From Streptomyces sp. MMBL 11-1 (GTDB lineage: Bacteria > Actinomycetota > Actinomycetes > Streptomycetales > Streptomycetaceae), in NCBI RefSeq assembly GCF_028622875.1, contig NZ_CP117709.1:6265001-6329000 (forward strand): a stretch of 64,000 nucleotides of DNA. The letters are read 5' to 3'. The notes beneath the pieces are model-generated. The model ran no database searches. It was not told the origin of the DNA and was given only the letters and a program-made list of their open reading frames with translations. Positions 1-8,674 of the stretch are shown one piece after another. Position 1 is the first letter of the stretch; every line of letters starts with the position of its first letter. A program made the translations under genes and the position numbers.

Positions 1-1
1 G

Positions 2-856
2 ATCGGCTCCATGGCCGACCTGGACGCGGCCACGCTGGAGGACGCCCGCGCGTTCTTCCGTACGTACTACGCGCCCAACAACGCGGTGATCTCGGTCGTC
101 GGCGACATCGACCCCGAGCAGACCCTCGCCTGGATCGAGAAGTACTTCGGCTCCATCCCCTCCCACGACGGCAAGCAGCCGCCGCGCGACGGGACGCTGC
201 CCGGCATCATCGGCGAGCAGCTGCGCGAAGTGGTCCACGAGGAGGTCCCGGCGCGCGCCCTGATGGCCGCCTACCGGCTCCCCCACGACGGCACCCGCGC
301 CTGTGACGCCGCCGACCTGGCGCTCACCGTGCTGGGCGGCGGCGAGTCCTCCCGGCTGCACAACCGCCTGGTCCGCCGCGACCGTACGGCGGTGGCGGCC
401 GGTTTCGGGCTGCTGCGGCTCGCCGGGGCGCCCTCGCTGGGCTGGCTGGACGTGAAGACGTCCGGCGGTGTCGAGGTGGAGACGGTCGAGGCCGCGGTCG
501 ACGAGGAGCTCGCCCGGTTCGCCGCCGAGGGGCCCACGCCCGAGGAAATGGAGCGGGCGCAGGCGCAGTTGGAGCGCGAGTGGCTGGACCGGCTGGGGAC
601 GGTCGCCGGCCGCGCCGACGAACTGTGCCGCTACGCGGTCCTGTTCGGTGACCCGCAGCTCGCCCTGAGCGCCGTGGGCCGCGTCCTGGACATCACCGCG
701 GAGGAGGTGCGCGCGGCGGCCGAGGCCGCCCTGCGGCCCGACAACCGGGCGGTGCTGGTGTACGAACCCATCGAGCCGGCCGACGAGGCCGACGGGTCCG
801 ACGAGGGCACGGCAGCCACCGAGGGCACCGACGCGCACGAGGGGGCGGACAAGTGA
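2..856 (+). CDS. M16 family zinc peptidase, C-terminal part (partial)
   Basis: The reading frame is open to the left edge of the window, so the true start and the zinc-binding HxxEH region, which sits near the N-terminus in this family, lie outside. The visible 284 residues open with a segment of the type ATLEDARAFFRTYYAPNNAV and continue through SVVGDID, which is the classic end of the first M16 half-domain, followed by the second homologous domain. The last 30 residues are acidic and probably disordered. Its stop overlaps the GTG start of the next gene (GTGA), so the two M16 proteins are likely made together as a heterodimer. In bacterial M16B pairs one subunit carries zinc and the other does not. 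This one should be the catalytic subunit, because its partner lacks the motif. Substrate unknown. Confidence 0.85.
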   Translation: MGSMADLDAATLEDARAFFRTYYAPNNAVISVVGDIDPEQTLAWIEKYFGSIPSHDGKQPPRDGTLPGIIGEQLREVVHEEVPARALMAAYRLPHDGTRACDAADLALTVLGGGESSRLHNRLVRRDRTAVAAGFGLLRLAGAPSLGWLDVKTSGGVEVETVEAAVDEELARFAAEGPTPEEMERAQAQLEREWLDRLGTVAGRADELCRYAVLFGDPQLALSAVGRVLDITAEEVRAAAEAALRPDNRAVLVYEPIEPADEADGSDEGTAATEGTDAHEGADK

Positions 857-2253
857 GCGACGCCGCCGCGACTGGAGTAGCCATGGAGTACCACCCGCAG
901 CCCAGGCCCGGCACGGCCCGCCCCTGGGCCTTCCCGGCGCCCGAGCGCGGCGCCCTGCCCAACGGGCTGACCGTGCTGCGCTGCCACCGCCCCGGCCAGC
1001 AGGTCGTCGCGGTGGAGATCTTCCTGGACGCGCCCCTGGAGGCGGAGCCCGAGGGCCTGGACGGCGTGGCCACGATCATGTCGCGGGCGCTCTCCGAGGG
1101 CACCGACAAGCACAGCGCCGAGGAGTTCGCCGCCGAGCTGGAGCGCTGCGGCGCCACGCTCGACGCGCACGCCGACCACCCCGGCGTCCGGGTGTCCCTG
1201 GAGGTTCCGGCCTCCCGGCTGGCCAAGGCCCTCGGGCTGGTCGCCGAGGCGCTGCGGGCCCCCGCCTTCGACGGGAGCGAGATCGAGCGCCTCGTCGGCA
1301 ACCGCCTCGACGAGATCCCCCACGAGCAGGCCAACCCGTCCCGGCGCGCCGCCAAGCAGCTCTCCAAGGAGCTGTTCCCGGCCGGCGCCCGGATGTCCCG
1401 CCCGCGCCTGGGCACCGAGGAGACGGTCCGGCGGATCGACGAGAGGGCCGTGCGCGCCTTCTTCGACGCCCACGTCCGTCCGTCCACCGCGACGGCCGTG
1501 ATCGTCGGCGACCTGACCGGCATCGACCTGGACGCGCTGTTGGCGGAGACCCTCGGTGACTGGTCGGGCGACGCCGGGCAGGCCCGCCCGGTGCCGCCCA
1601 TCACCGCGGACGACACCGGCCGCGTGGTCATCGTGGACCGGCCCGGCGCGGTCCAGACCCAGCTGCTGATCGGCCGCATCGGCGCCGACCGGCACGAGCG
1701 CGTCTGGCCCGCCCAGGTGCTCGGTACGTACTGCCTGGGCGGCACCCTGACCTCCCGGCTGGACCGGGTGCTGCGCGAGGAGAAGGGGTACACCTACGGG
1801 GTGCGCGCCTTCGCCCAGGTGCTGCGTTCCAGCGGCCCCGACTCGGGCGGCGCGGCCATGCTCGCGATCAGCGGCTCGGTGGACACGGAGTCCACCGGAC
1901 CGGCGCTGGACGACCTCTGGAAGGTCCTGCGGACGCTGGCCGCCGAGGGGCTGACCGACGCCGAGCGCGAGACGGCCGTGCAGAACCTGGTGGGGGTCGC
2001 CCCGCTGAAGTTCGAGACCGCCGCCTCCGTCGCGAGCACGCTGGCCGACCAGGTCGAGCAGCACCTCCCCGACGACTACCAGGCCCACCTCTACGCCCGG
2101 CTCGCCGAGACGGGCACCGTGGAGGCGACCGCCGCCGTGGTCAGCGCCTTCCCGGTCGACCGGCTGGTCACGGTCCTCGTGGGGGACGCCGCGCGGATCG
2201 AGGAGCCGGTGAGGGCCCTCGGCATCGGAGAGGTGTCCGTCGTCACCGGCTGA
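853..2253 (+). CDS. M16 family peptidase-like protein, non-catalytic subunit
   Basis: 466 residues with the two-domain M16 fold. The position where an active peptidase has HxxEH reads GVATIMSRALSEGT here, so the zinc ligands are missing and the protein is probably the non-catalytic partner of the upstream peptidase. The second domain keeps the conserved REEKGYTYGVRA segment (around residues 310-322), which in heterodimeric M16 enzymes supplies the R/Y pair that contacts substrate. The start is GTG at 853, overlapping the upstream TGA; this is typical translational coupling. An internal ATG at 883 is possible but would lose the overlap. A strong hairpin follows the stop. Confidence 0.88.
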   Translation: MSDAAATGVAMEYHPQPRPGTARPWAFPAPERGALPNGLTVLRCHRPGQQVVAVEIFLDAPLEAEPEGLDGVATIMSRALSEGTDKHSAEEFAAELERCGATLDAHADHPGVRVSLEVPASRLAKALGLVAEALRAPAFDGSEIERLVGNRLDEIPHEQANPSRRAAKQLSKELFPAGARMSRPRLGTEETVRRIDERAVRAFFDAHVRPSTATAVIVGDLTGIDLDALLAETLGDWSGDAGQARPVPPITADDTGRVVIVDRPGAVQTQLLIGRIGADRHERVWPAQVLGTYCLGGTLTSRLDRVLREEKGYTYGVRAFAQVLRSSGPDSGGAAMLAISGSVDTESTGPALDDLWKVLRTLAAEGLTDAERETAVQNLVGVAPLKFETAASVASTLADQVEQHLPDDYQAHLYARLAETGTVEATAAVVSAFPVDRLVTVLVGDAARIEEPVRALGIGEVSVVTG

Positions 2254-2279
2254 CGCACCTGCGGCACACCGCTGCGAAC

Positions 2280-2313
2280 AGGACCCCGACGAGCGGAAGT
2301 TCGTCGGGGTCCT
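2280..2313 (+). terminator. Rho-independent-like hairpin after the M16 pair
   Basis: A 13-bp perfect stem (2280-2292 with 2301-2313) with an 8-base loop, 27 bases after the stop codon and followed by a T-rich stretch (TTGCTGTTTG). It ends the M16 operon before the riboswitch leader of the next gene. Confidence 0.75.
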
Positions 2314-2482
2314 TGCTGTTTGCCCTCTTTGTTCGTTCTATCCCTTTTGGTGAACATTCAGCCTGTCTGCCCTGTGGGATGTGCGACAAATCCCCTGGCC
2401 CGTTTGGTGATGGGAAGCCGCCCCGCCTAGCGTCGGCTCGGCTGTCCGCCACCCGTATGCCGCAGCCGCGGCGCCGGGCAGT

Positions 2483-2632
2483 CATCGCCGAGTCCCCGTC
2501 AGGCGCGAGCCTGGGGAGCCGGGGACCCACGCAGTCCCTGGGGTGAATCGGAGGCCAGTGCCGCGAAACCGGCGCGGGCATCCGTAGGAGACCTTCCTGC
2601 TCCGAACCCGTCAGCTAACCCGGTAGGCGAGA
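2483..2632 (+). promoter_or_regulatory. Cyclic-di-AMP riboswitch (ydaO/yuaA class)
   Basis: Upstream of the M23 peptidase the sequence carries the conserved blocks of the ydaO-yuaA aptamer in order: GGGGAGCCGGGGACCC near 2513-2528, GGGGTGAATCGG near 2540-2551, CCGTAGGAGACC near 2582-2593, and GAACCCGTCAGCTAACCCGG near 2603-2622. This class binds cyclic di-AMP and in Streptomyces is known to precede cell-wall lytic enzyme genes, where the ligand-bound form stops transcription. The aptamer limits are estimated by eye from the outermost pairing blocks. The remaining 24 bases before the ATG contain the purine-rich ribosome binding site AAGGAAAGGA. Confidence 0.85.
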
Positions 2633-2656
2633 AGGAAGGAAAGGATCAGCCCCTCC

Positions 2657-3472
2657 ATGGCGTTCACCCGTGCCACCGGGAAGCACCGTGCCCCGAGCCG
2701 CCTCACGCGCCGGAGCGCCCGGGCCGTCGGTATCGCGGCTCTGGCCACCGCCGGAGTCCTCGGCTCGCAGGCCTCCCCGGCCCTCGCCGCGGACACCGAG
2801 GCCACCGAGGTCGCCGACACCGGCCTCACCCAGACCGTCGCGCTCGACGCCACCCTCGCCGACCAGATCGACGCGCAGGCCCACGCCCAGAAGCAGCAGG
2901 CCGAGGCGATCGCGAAGGCGAAGGCCAAGGCCGCCGCGGAGGCCCGCGAGAAGGCGGCCAAGGCGAAGGCGAAGGCGGAGGCCGAGCGGAAGGCCGAGGC
3001 CCGCGCCAAGGAGGTCCGCGAGGAGAAGGCCCGTGCCGCCCGCGCCGCCGAGCGCGCCCGGCTGAACGCCTTCCACCTCCCGGTCGCCGGCTCCCACGTC
3101 ACCACCGGCTACAACGCCGGCGGTTCGCTCTGGTCCTCCGGCAGCCACTCCGGCGTGGACTTCCGGGCCGCCTCCGGCAGCTCCGTCGTCGCGGTCGGCG
3201 CCGGCACGGTCGTGGAGGCCGGCTGGGGAGGCGCGTACGGCAACAACATCGTGCTCCGGATGACGGACGGCACGTACACCCAGTACGGCCACCTCTCCTC
3301 GATCGGCGTCTCCGTCGGCCAGAGCGTCTCCTCCGGCCAGCAGATCGGCCTCTCCGGCTCCACCGGCAACTCCACCGGCCCGCACCTGCACTTCGAGGCC
3401 CGCACCAGCCCCGACTACGGCTCCGACATGGACCCCGTCGGCTACCTGCGCTCCCACGGTCTGAACGTCTGA
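2657..3472 (+). CDS. Secreted M23 metallopeptidase (peptidoglycan endopeptidase)
   Basis: 271 residues. An arginine-rich N-terminus and a hydrophobic stretch (VGIAALATAGVLG) end in a signal peptidase site, PALA|ADT, near residue 44. Residues about 75-135 are a long Ala/Lys/Glu/Arg helix, probably a coiled coil spacing the enzyme from the membrane. The C-terminal half is a LytM/M23 domain with the zinc-site motifs HSGVDFRA and GPHLHFEA and the intervening QYGHL. All ligands of an active enzyme are present, so it should cut cross-links in peptidoglycan outside the cell. Expression is probably controlled by the cyclic-di-AMP riboswitch directly upstream. A terminator hairpin follows. Confidence 0.93.
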   Translation: MAFTRATGKHRAPSRLTRRSARAVGIAALATAGVLGSQASPALAADTEATEVADTGLTQTVALDATLADQIDAQAHAQKQQAEAIAKAKAKAAAEAREKAAKAKAKAEAERKAEARAKEVREEKARAARAAERARLNAFHLPVAGSHVTTGYNAGGSLWSSGSHSGVDFRAASGSSVVAVGAGTVVEAGWGGAYGNNIVLRMTDGTYTQYGHLSSIGVSVGQSVSSGQQIGLSGSTGNSTGPHLHFEARTSPDYGSDMDPVGYLRSHGLNV

Positions 3473-3494
3473 CCCGCCCCGCGCGATACCGCCC

Positions 3495-3522
3495 GAAGGC
3501 CCCGGCACCCGTCGGGGCCTTC
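3495..3522 (+). terminator. Hairpin terminator after the M23 peptidase
   Basis: A 9-bp stem, 3495-3503 with 3514-3522 (GAAGGCCCC / GGGGCCTTC), 22 bases after the stop and followed by GGCGATTTT. Confidence 0.75.
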
Positions 3523-3649
3523 GGCGATTTTGGGCCGAGGATATTCATGGATTCCGGTCTGCCATCGGAAATTCCGGCAGATTGCCATAGAGTCACGGAA
3601 CAGGCGTCGGGCGGCCGCGTTTCGCGGGGATCAAGGCGGAGGTTCGGAC

Positions 3650-4357
3650 ATGCGCATTCCCGCGCATTCGGTATGCACGGCAATTCGTGACGACATCGTC
3701 TCCGGTGTCCACGAGCGCGGCAGCCGCCTCACCGAGGAGTTGCTGGCCCGCCGCTACGGGGTTTCCCGCGTCCCGGTCCGCGAGGCCCTGCGCACGCTGG
3801 AGTCCGAGGGCTTCGTGGTCACCCGCAGGCATGCCGGCGCCTGTGTCGCCGAGCCCACCGCGCAGGAGGCGGCCGACCTCCTGGAGGTGCGGACGCTCCT
3901 GGAGCCACTGGGTGCGGAGCGCGCCGCCCAACGCCGCACGGAAGCCCACCTGAAGGTGCTCCGGGGACTGGTCAGGCTGGGCCAGGAGCGGGCCCGCCGG
4001 GGCGAGGACGAGGATCTGCGCTCGCTGGGCGGCTGGTTCCACGAGACCCTCGCCCAGGCCTCCGGCAGCCCCGGACTCATCGCGCTTCTTACCCAGCTCC
4101 GCCACAAGATCGCCTGGATGTACGCGGTCGAGCAGCCGGCCCGCCCGGTCGACTCCTGGGCCGAGCGCGGCGCGATCGTGGACGCGGTGGCGCGCGGCGA
4201 CGCGGCGCGGGCGAGGGCGCTGACCGCCCGGCTCGCGGAACGCGCCACCGGGGCCCACCGGCTGCGCCACCCGTACCCGCCGGGGCGGCGCACCGCGCCC
4301 GCTCCCCGCGTGAGCACTTCGCAACATGACGTCAACACCGCGCGTGTTCGCCATTAA
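3650..4357 (+). CDS. GntR family transcriptional regulator (FCD-type)
   Basis: The start is ATG at 3650, with the purine-rich site AAGGCGGAGG 8-17 bases upstream; an in-frame extension to 3530 lacks such a site. 235 residues. The N-terminal winged helix-turn-helix is typical GntR (AIRDDIVSGVHERGSRLTEE, then RYGVSRVPVREALRTLESEG). A helical FCD effector domain spans residues about 80-205 (LLEVRTLLEPLGAERAA, then WFHETLAQASGSPGL). The tail is basic. FCD proteins usually sense small carboxylates. The gene converges on the HPr gene, so its target cannot be told from promoter sharing. A link to sugar uptake or the phosphotransferase system is only a guess from position. Confidence 0.88.
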   Translation: MRIPAHSVCTAIRDDIVSGVHERGSRLTEELLARRYGVSRVPVREALRTLESEGFVVTRRHAGACVAEPTAQEAADLLEVRTLLEPLGAERAAQRRTEAHLKVLRGLVRLGQERARRGEDEDLRSLGGWFHETLAQASGSPGLIALLTQLRHKIAWMYAVEQPARPVDSWAERGAIVDAVARGDAARARALTARLAERATGAHRLRHPYPPGRRTAPAPRVSTSQHDVNTARVRH

Positions 4358-4447
4358 CAAAAGAGCCGTATGGAGAGAGAAGTCCGGCGGGGAATTGTCT
4401 GCGCTGCCCGGATCATCGATGCGCGGATCTTTCCCGTCATGACTGTT

Positions 4448-4502
4448 CGGCTCTTTCCCGAAAGCGAAAGAGCCGTGATCCCTCAAAGGGGTTCACGGCT
4501 CT
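4448..4502. terminator. Overlapping alternative hairpins between convergent GntR and HPr genes
   Basis: Two mutually exclusive stems share the AGAGCC segment. Stem A pairs 4448-4457 (CGGCTCTTTC) with 4466-4475. Stem B pairs 4469-4478 (AGAGCCGTGA) with 4493-4502. Lying between two convergent genes they most simply form a bidirectional terminator. Stem B sits 38 bases past the HPr stop on the minus strand. Confidence 0.6.
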
Positions 4503-4539
4503 CGCACCTGTCGAATCCGGCAGGGCCGGTTCGCGTGGG

Positions 4540-4821
4540 TCAGACGGTCTCGGGGAGTTCTTCCAGGCCCTCGGCGACCAGCTTCGCGAGCCGGTCCAGA
4601 GCGGCCTCGGCGTCATCCGCGTCGGACGCGAGCACGATCTCCTCGCCGCCCTGCGCGCCCAGACCGAGCACGGCGAGCATGGAGGCGGCGTTCACCGGAT
4701 CGCCGTCGGCCTTGGCGATCGTCACGGGGACGCCGGAAGCCGTGGCGGCACGGACGAAGATGGAAGCGGGGCGGGCGTGCAGGCCCTCGGCCCAACCGAC
4801 GTTTACGCGGCGCTCAGCCAT
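4540..4821 (-). CDS. ptsH: HPr phosphocarrier protein of the phosphotransferase system
   Basis: 93 residues, the usual HPr length. The active-site histidine lies in GLHARPASIF, the loop phosphorylated by enzyme I. A serine equivalent to the regulatory Ser46 is in NAASMLAVLGLG. HPr passes phosphate from enzyme I to sugar-specific enzyme II proteins in the cytoplasm. The start is ATG at 4821 with GAAGGGC upstream on the minus strand; a GTG five codons earlier is less likely. The gene is divergent from the GNAT/acyl-CoA synthetase gene, with a 199-base shared intergenic region. Confidence 0.95.
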   Translation of the reverse strand: MAERRVNVGWAEGLHARPASIFVRAATASGVPVTIAKADGDPVNAASMLAVLGLGAQGGEEIVLASDADDAEAALDRLAKLVAEGLEELPETV

Positions 4822-5020
4822 GGTTCTGCCCTTCACATATCAACGGTTGTCTAGACCAGTCTCTCATGCAGTGCGTGGTGCTGTGCCCGGCCTCCTGTCC
4901 GGCTCGTGCGCCCGGCCTCCTGTCCGCAGCGCTGTACTCCGGTGGCCCGGGTCGGGGCCACCCCAGACTGCCCGGGCGCCGGTCTCTCCGCGACCGGGGC
5001 CCCCGCCGTAGGCTTTGCCC

Positions 5021-8002
5021 ATGGAGCCCACGCCGGAGCAGAGTCCGCATCACGCGTACCCCGATCACTGGGAAGCGGACGTGGTGCTCCGCGACGGAGG
5101 CACCGCGCGCATCAGGCCGATCACGACGGACGACGCCGAGCGACTGGTCAGCTTCTACGAGCAGGTGTCCGACGAGTCGAAGTACTACCGGTTCTTCGCC
5201 CCGTATCCGCGGCTATCCGACCGGGACGTGCACCGCTTCACCCATCACGACTACGTCGACCGGGTGGGACTGGCCGTCACGATCGGCGGCGAGTTCATCG
5301 GAACGGTCCGCTACGACCGCATCAACGACCAGGGCCGCCCCGCCTCCGCCCCCGCCGACGAGGCCGAGGTCGCCTTCCTCGTCCAGGACGCCCACCAGGG
5401 CCGCGGCGTCGCCTCGGCGCTCCTCGAACACATCGCCGCGGTCGCCCGCGAGCGCGGCATCCGGCGCTTCGCCGCCGAGGTGCTCCCCGCCAACAACAAA
5501 ATGATCAAGGTGTTCCGGGACGGCGGCTACACCCAGCGCCGCAGCTTCGAGGACGGCTCCGTCCACCTCACCCTCGACCTCGAACCCACCGAGAAGTCCC
5601 TCGCCGTCCAGCGCGGCCGCGAACAGCGCGCCGAGGCCCGCTCCGTGCAGCGCCTGCTCGCCCCCGGCTCCGTCGCGGTCATCGGCACCGGCCGCACCCC
5701 CGGCGGAGTGGGCCGCACCGTCCTGCGCAACCTCCTCGCCTCCGGCTACACCGGCCGTACGTACGCGGTGAACCGCGCCTTCGACGAGGGAGTGACCACC
5801 CTCGACGGCGTCCCCGCCCACCGCTCGCTCGGCGAGATCGACGAGCAGGTCGACCTCGCGGTCATCGCCGTCCCCGCCCACCGGGTCCCCGAGGCCGTCG
5901 CCGACTGCGGCGAGCACGGAGTCCAGGGCCTGGTCGTCCTCTCCGCCGGATACGCCGAGCGGGGCGCCGACGGCCGCGAACTCCAGCGCGAGCTGGTCCG
6001 CCAGGCCCGCTCGTACGGCATGCGGATCATCGGCCCGAACGCCTTCGGCATCATCAACACCGCCGAGTCCGTCCGGCTGAACGCCTCGCTCGCCCCCGAG
6101 TCGCCCGCCCGCGGCCGGATCGGCCTGTTCACCCAGTCCGGCGCGATCGGCATCGCCCTGCTCTCCGGCCTCCACCGGCGCGGCGCGGGCCTGTCCTCGT
6201 TCATCTCGGCGGGCAACCGGGCCGACGTCTCCGGCAACGACTTCCTCCAGTACTCCTTCGAGGACCCGGACACCGACGTCGCCCTGCTCTACCTCGAATC
6301 GCTCGGCAACCCGCGCAAGTTCACGCGCCTCGCCCGCCGCACCGCCGCCGTGAAGCCCGTCGTCGTGGTCAAGGGCGCCCGGCACAGCGGATCCACCCCG
6401 CCCGGCCACGCCGTCCCGGTCAGCCGCATCCCCGACGCCACGGTCTCCGCGCTGATGCGCCAGGCCGGTGTCATCCGGGTCGACACGGTGACCGAGATGG
6501 TCGACGCCGGGCTCCTGCTGGCGGGCCAGCCGCTCCCGGCCGGCCCCCGGGTCGCGATCCTCGGCAACTCCGAATCCCTCGGCCTGTTGACGTACGACGC
6601 CTGCCTCGCCGAGGGGCTGCGTCCGCGCCCGCCGATCGACCTCACCACCGCCGCCTCCCCGCAGGACTTCCGGGACGCGCTGGCCGAGGCGCTGGCGGAC
6701 GGGACCTGCGACGCCGTGATCGTCACCGCCATCCCGTGGGTGGGGGAGAACGGGGAGGCCGAGACCGGTGACGGCCACGTGCTTGCCGCCGCCCTGCACA
6801 GGGCCGTGGCCGGGGGCTCGGCCAAGCCGGTGGCCGTCGTCCACGTCGAGATCGGCGGCCTCGCCGAGGCGCTGGCCGCCGCGTCCAGCACCGCCGCGCC
6901 CCGCCCCCGCACGGTGACGCCCGCCGCCGACCGGACCCGGGCAGCCACCACCACTCCCTCGGCCGGCCCGGCCCGGAGCACCGCCCCGGCCGCACCCGCC
7001 ACCCCGGAAGCGGGCACCGCCCCGGCCACGCCGACCGCCCCCCGGGCAAGCACCGTCCCGGCCCCGGGCCCCGGCCCCGACGCGTCCGCGGCCCCGAGCA
7101 CCGCCCCGGAAACCGCCCCGGGCCCCGGCCGCATCCCCGCCTACCCCGCCGCCGAACGCGCCGTGCGAGCCCTCGCCGAGGCCGTGAAATACGCCCAGTG
7201 GCGGCGCCAGGCGGCCGTGCCCGGCAAGATCCCCGAGTTCCTCGACGACACCATCGACGAGCCCGGGGCCGCCGCCCTGATCGAGGCGCAGCTCGCCACC
7301 GCCCCCGACCCGCGCGGACGCCCGCTCACCCACGACGAGGCCCGCGAACTGCTCGGCCGCTACGGCATCGCCGTCCGCCCCACCCTGCCCGCCCCGGACC
7401 CCGAGGCGGCCGTCGCCGCGGCGGCCCGGCTCGGCTACCCGGTCGCCCTCAAGACCACCGCCCCCCACCTGCGCCACCGGGCCGACCTCGGCGGGGTCCG
7501 CCTCGACGTCGCCGACGAGGAGGCGCTGCGCCGGGCGTACGGGGAGCTGACCGATCTCCTCGGCAAGCCCGCCGAACTGCTCCCCGTCGTCCAGGCGATG
7601 GCCCCGCGCGGCGTGGACACCGTCGTACGGGCCTCCATCGACGCGGCGGCCGGGGCCGTCCTCTCCTTCGGCCTCGCGGGCGCGCCCTCCGAACTGCTCG
7701 GCGACACCGCGCACCGGCTGGTCCCCGCCACCGACCGCGACGCCGCCGAACTGATCCGGTCCATCAGGGCGGCCCCGGTGCTGTTCGGCTGGCGGGGATC
7801 GGCCCCGGTCGACACGGCCGCACTCGAAGAGCTGCTGTTGCGGCTGTCCCGGCTGGTCGACGACCACCCCGAAGTGGTCTCCGTCGCCCTCGAACCGGTC
7901 GTCGTCGCCCCGCACGGGCTGAGCGTGCTCGGCGCGAGCGTCCGGCTCGCCCCGCCGCCCGCCCGGAACGACCTGGGCCCGCGCCGCCTTCCGAACTACT
8001 GA
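5021..8002 (+). CDS. GNAT acetyltransferase fused to an ADP-forming acyl-CoA synthetase (ATP-grasp)
   Basis: About 993 residues in four parts. Residues about 15-185 are a GNAT acetyltransferase with the acetyl-CoA loop QDAHQGRGVASALL. Residues about 205-620 are a CoA-binding Rossmann domain (GSVAVIGTGRTPGGVGRTVL) plus a succinyl-CoA-synthetase-like region. Next comes a roughly 80-residue Ala/Pro/Thr linker. Last is an ATP-grasp domain (residues about 755-980, with GRPLTHDEARELLGRYG). Proteins with these parts include the Pat lysine acetyltransferases that switch off acyl-CoA synthetases. The order with GNAT first matches what I recall for the Streptomyces lividans enzyme, so a protein acetyltransferase role is likely. 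A -10-like TAGGCT at 5009-5014 lies 6 bases before the ATG, suggesting a leaderless message. Confidence 0.87.
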   Translation: MEPTPEQSPHHAYPDHWEADVVLRDGGTARIRPITTDDAERLVSFYEQVSDESKYYRFFAPYPRLSDRDVHRFTHHDYVDRVGLAVTIGGEFIGTVRYDRINDQGRPASAPADEAEVAFLVQDAHQGRGVASALLEHIAAVARERGIRRFAAEVLPANNKMIKVFRDGGYTQRRSFEDGSVHLTLDLEPTEKSLAVQRGREQRAEARSVQRLLAPGSVAVIGTGRTPGGVGRTVLRNLLASGYTGRTYAVNRAFDEGVTTLDGVPAHRSLGEIDEQVDLAVIAVPAHRVPEAVADCGEHGVQGLVVLSAGYAERGADGRELQRELVRQARSYGMRIIGPNAFGIINTAESVRLNASLAPESPARGRIGLFTQSGAIGIALLSGLHRRGAGLSSFISAGNRADVSGNDFLQYSFEDPDTDVALLYLESLGNPRKFTRLARRTAAVKPVVVVKGARHSGSTPPGHAVPVSRIPDATVSALMRQAGVIRVDTVTEMVDAGLLLAGQPLPAGPRVAILGNSESLGLLTYDACLAEGLRPRPPIDLTTAASPQDFRDALAEALADGTCDAVIVTAIPWVGENGEAETGDGHVLAAALHRAVAGGSAKPVAVVHVEIGGLAEALAAASSTAAPRPRTVTPAADRTRAATTTPSAGPARSTAPAAPATPEAGTAPATPTAPRASTVPAPGPGPDASAAPSTAPETAPGPGRIPAYPAAERAVRALAEAVKYAQWRRQAAVPGKIPEFLDDTIDEPGAAALIEAQLATAPDPRGRPLTHDEARELLGRYGIAVRPTLPAPDPEAAVAAAARLGYPVALKTTAPHLRHRADLGGVRLDVADEEALRRAYGELTDLLGKPAELLPVVQAMAPRGVDTVVRASIDAAAGAVLSFGLAGAPSELLGDTAHRLVPATDRDAAELIRSIRAAPVLFGWRGSAPVDTAALEELLLRLSRLVDDHPEVVSVALEPVVVAPHGLSVLGASVRLAPPPARNDLGPRRLPNY

Positions 8003-8077
8003 GCCCCACCGGCGACCCGCCGCCGGTGCGCACCGGGGCGTCCCCGGCAGCCACCGGTCCGCCGTAGGATGGTGCTC

Positions 8078-8674
8078 ATGGCAAAGACCGGTACGACGAC
8101 CCAGGGGCTGCGCGCGGCGATCGAGCGCAGCGGCTACTACCCGGCCCTCGTGGCCGAGGCGGTGGAGGCCGCCGTCGGCGGGGAACCGGTCGCTTCGTAC
8201 CTGGTGCACCAGGAGACCACGTTCGACTCCAACGAGGTGCGCCGCCATGTGACGGTCCTCGTCCTGACCGAGCACCGGTTCATCGTCAGCCACACCGACG
8301 AGCAGGCCGCCGACACCAGCTCCCCGACGCCGTACGCCACCACCTCCACCGAATCGGTGAAGGTGGAGCGGATCTCCTCCGTCGTGGTCAGCCGCGTCGT
8401 GGCCAACCCGGAGAAGTACGTTCCGGGCACCCTGCCCCGCGAGGTCGTCCTCACCATCGGCTGGGGCGCGGTCTCCCGGATCGACCTGGAGCCCGCCGCC
8501 TGCGGCGACGCCAACTGCGAGGCGGACCACGGCTACACCGGCAGCACCACCGCCGACGACCTGAGCCTGCGGGTCAGCGAGGCCGGTGACGGCCCCGACG
8601 CCGTGCGCCAGACCCTCGCCTTCGCCCAGTCGCTCTCCGAGGCCACGGCCGCCACCGCGGCGACCGGCCGCTGA
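8078..8674 (+). CDS. Conserved actinobacterial protein of the DUF5998 type
   Basis: 198 residues, starting MAKTGTTTQGLRAAIERSGY. I recognise it as a family widespread in Streptomyces with no known function. It has mixed alpha/beta character and a cysteine pair near the C-terminus (AACGDANCEADHG) that might bind metal. A possible TAGGAT -10 box at 8065-8070 is 7 bases before the ATG at 8078, so translation may begin at the transcript end. An in-frame ATG at 8069 overlaps that box and is therefore less likely. The stop overlaps the next start (TGATG), so it is coupled to the phosphodiesterase gene. Confidence 0.8.
   Translation: MAKTGTTTQGLRAAIERSGYYPALVAEAVEAAVGGEPVASYLVHQETTFDSNEVRRHVTVLVLTEHRFIVSHTDEQAADTSSPTPYATTSTESVKVERISSVVVSRVVANPEKYVPGTLPREVVLTIGWGAVSRIDLEPAACGDANCEADHGYTGSTTADDLSLRVSEAGDGPDAVRQTLAFAQSLSEATAATAATGR

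Noticed and set aside
5213..8530. A 1105-codon minus-strand frame opposite the acyl-CoA synthetase gene
   Set aside because: Same shadow effect; it crosses two real genes and a promoter, and shows no domain motif.
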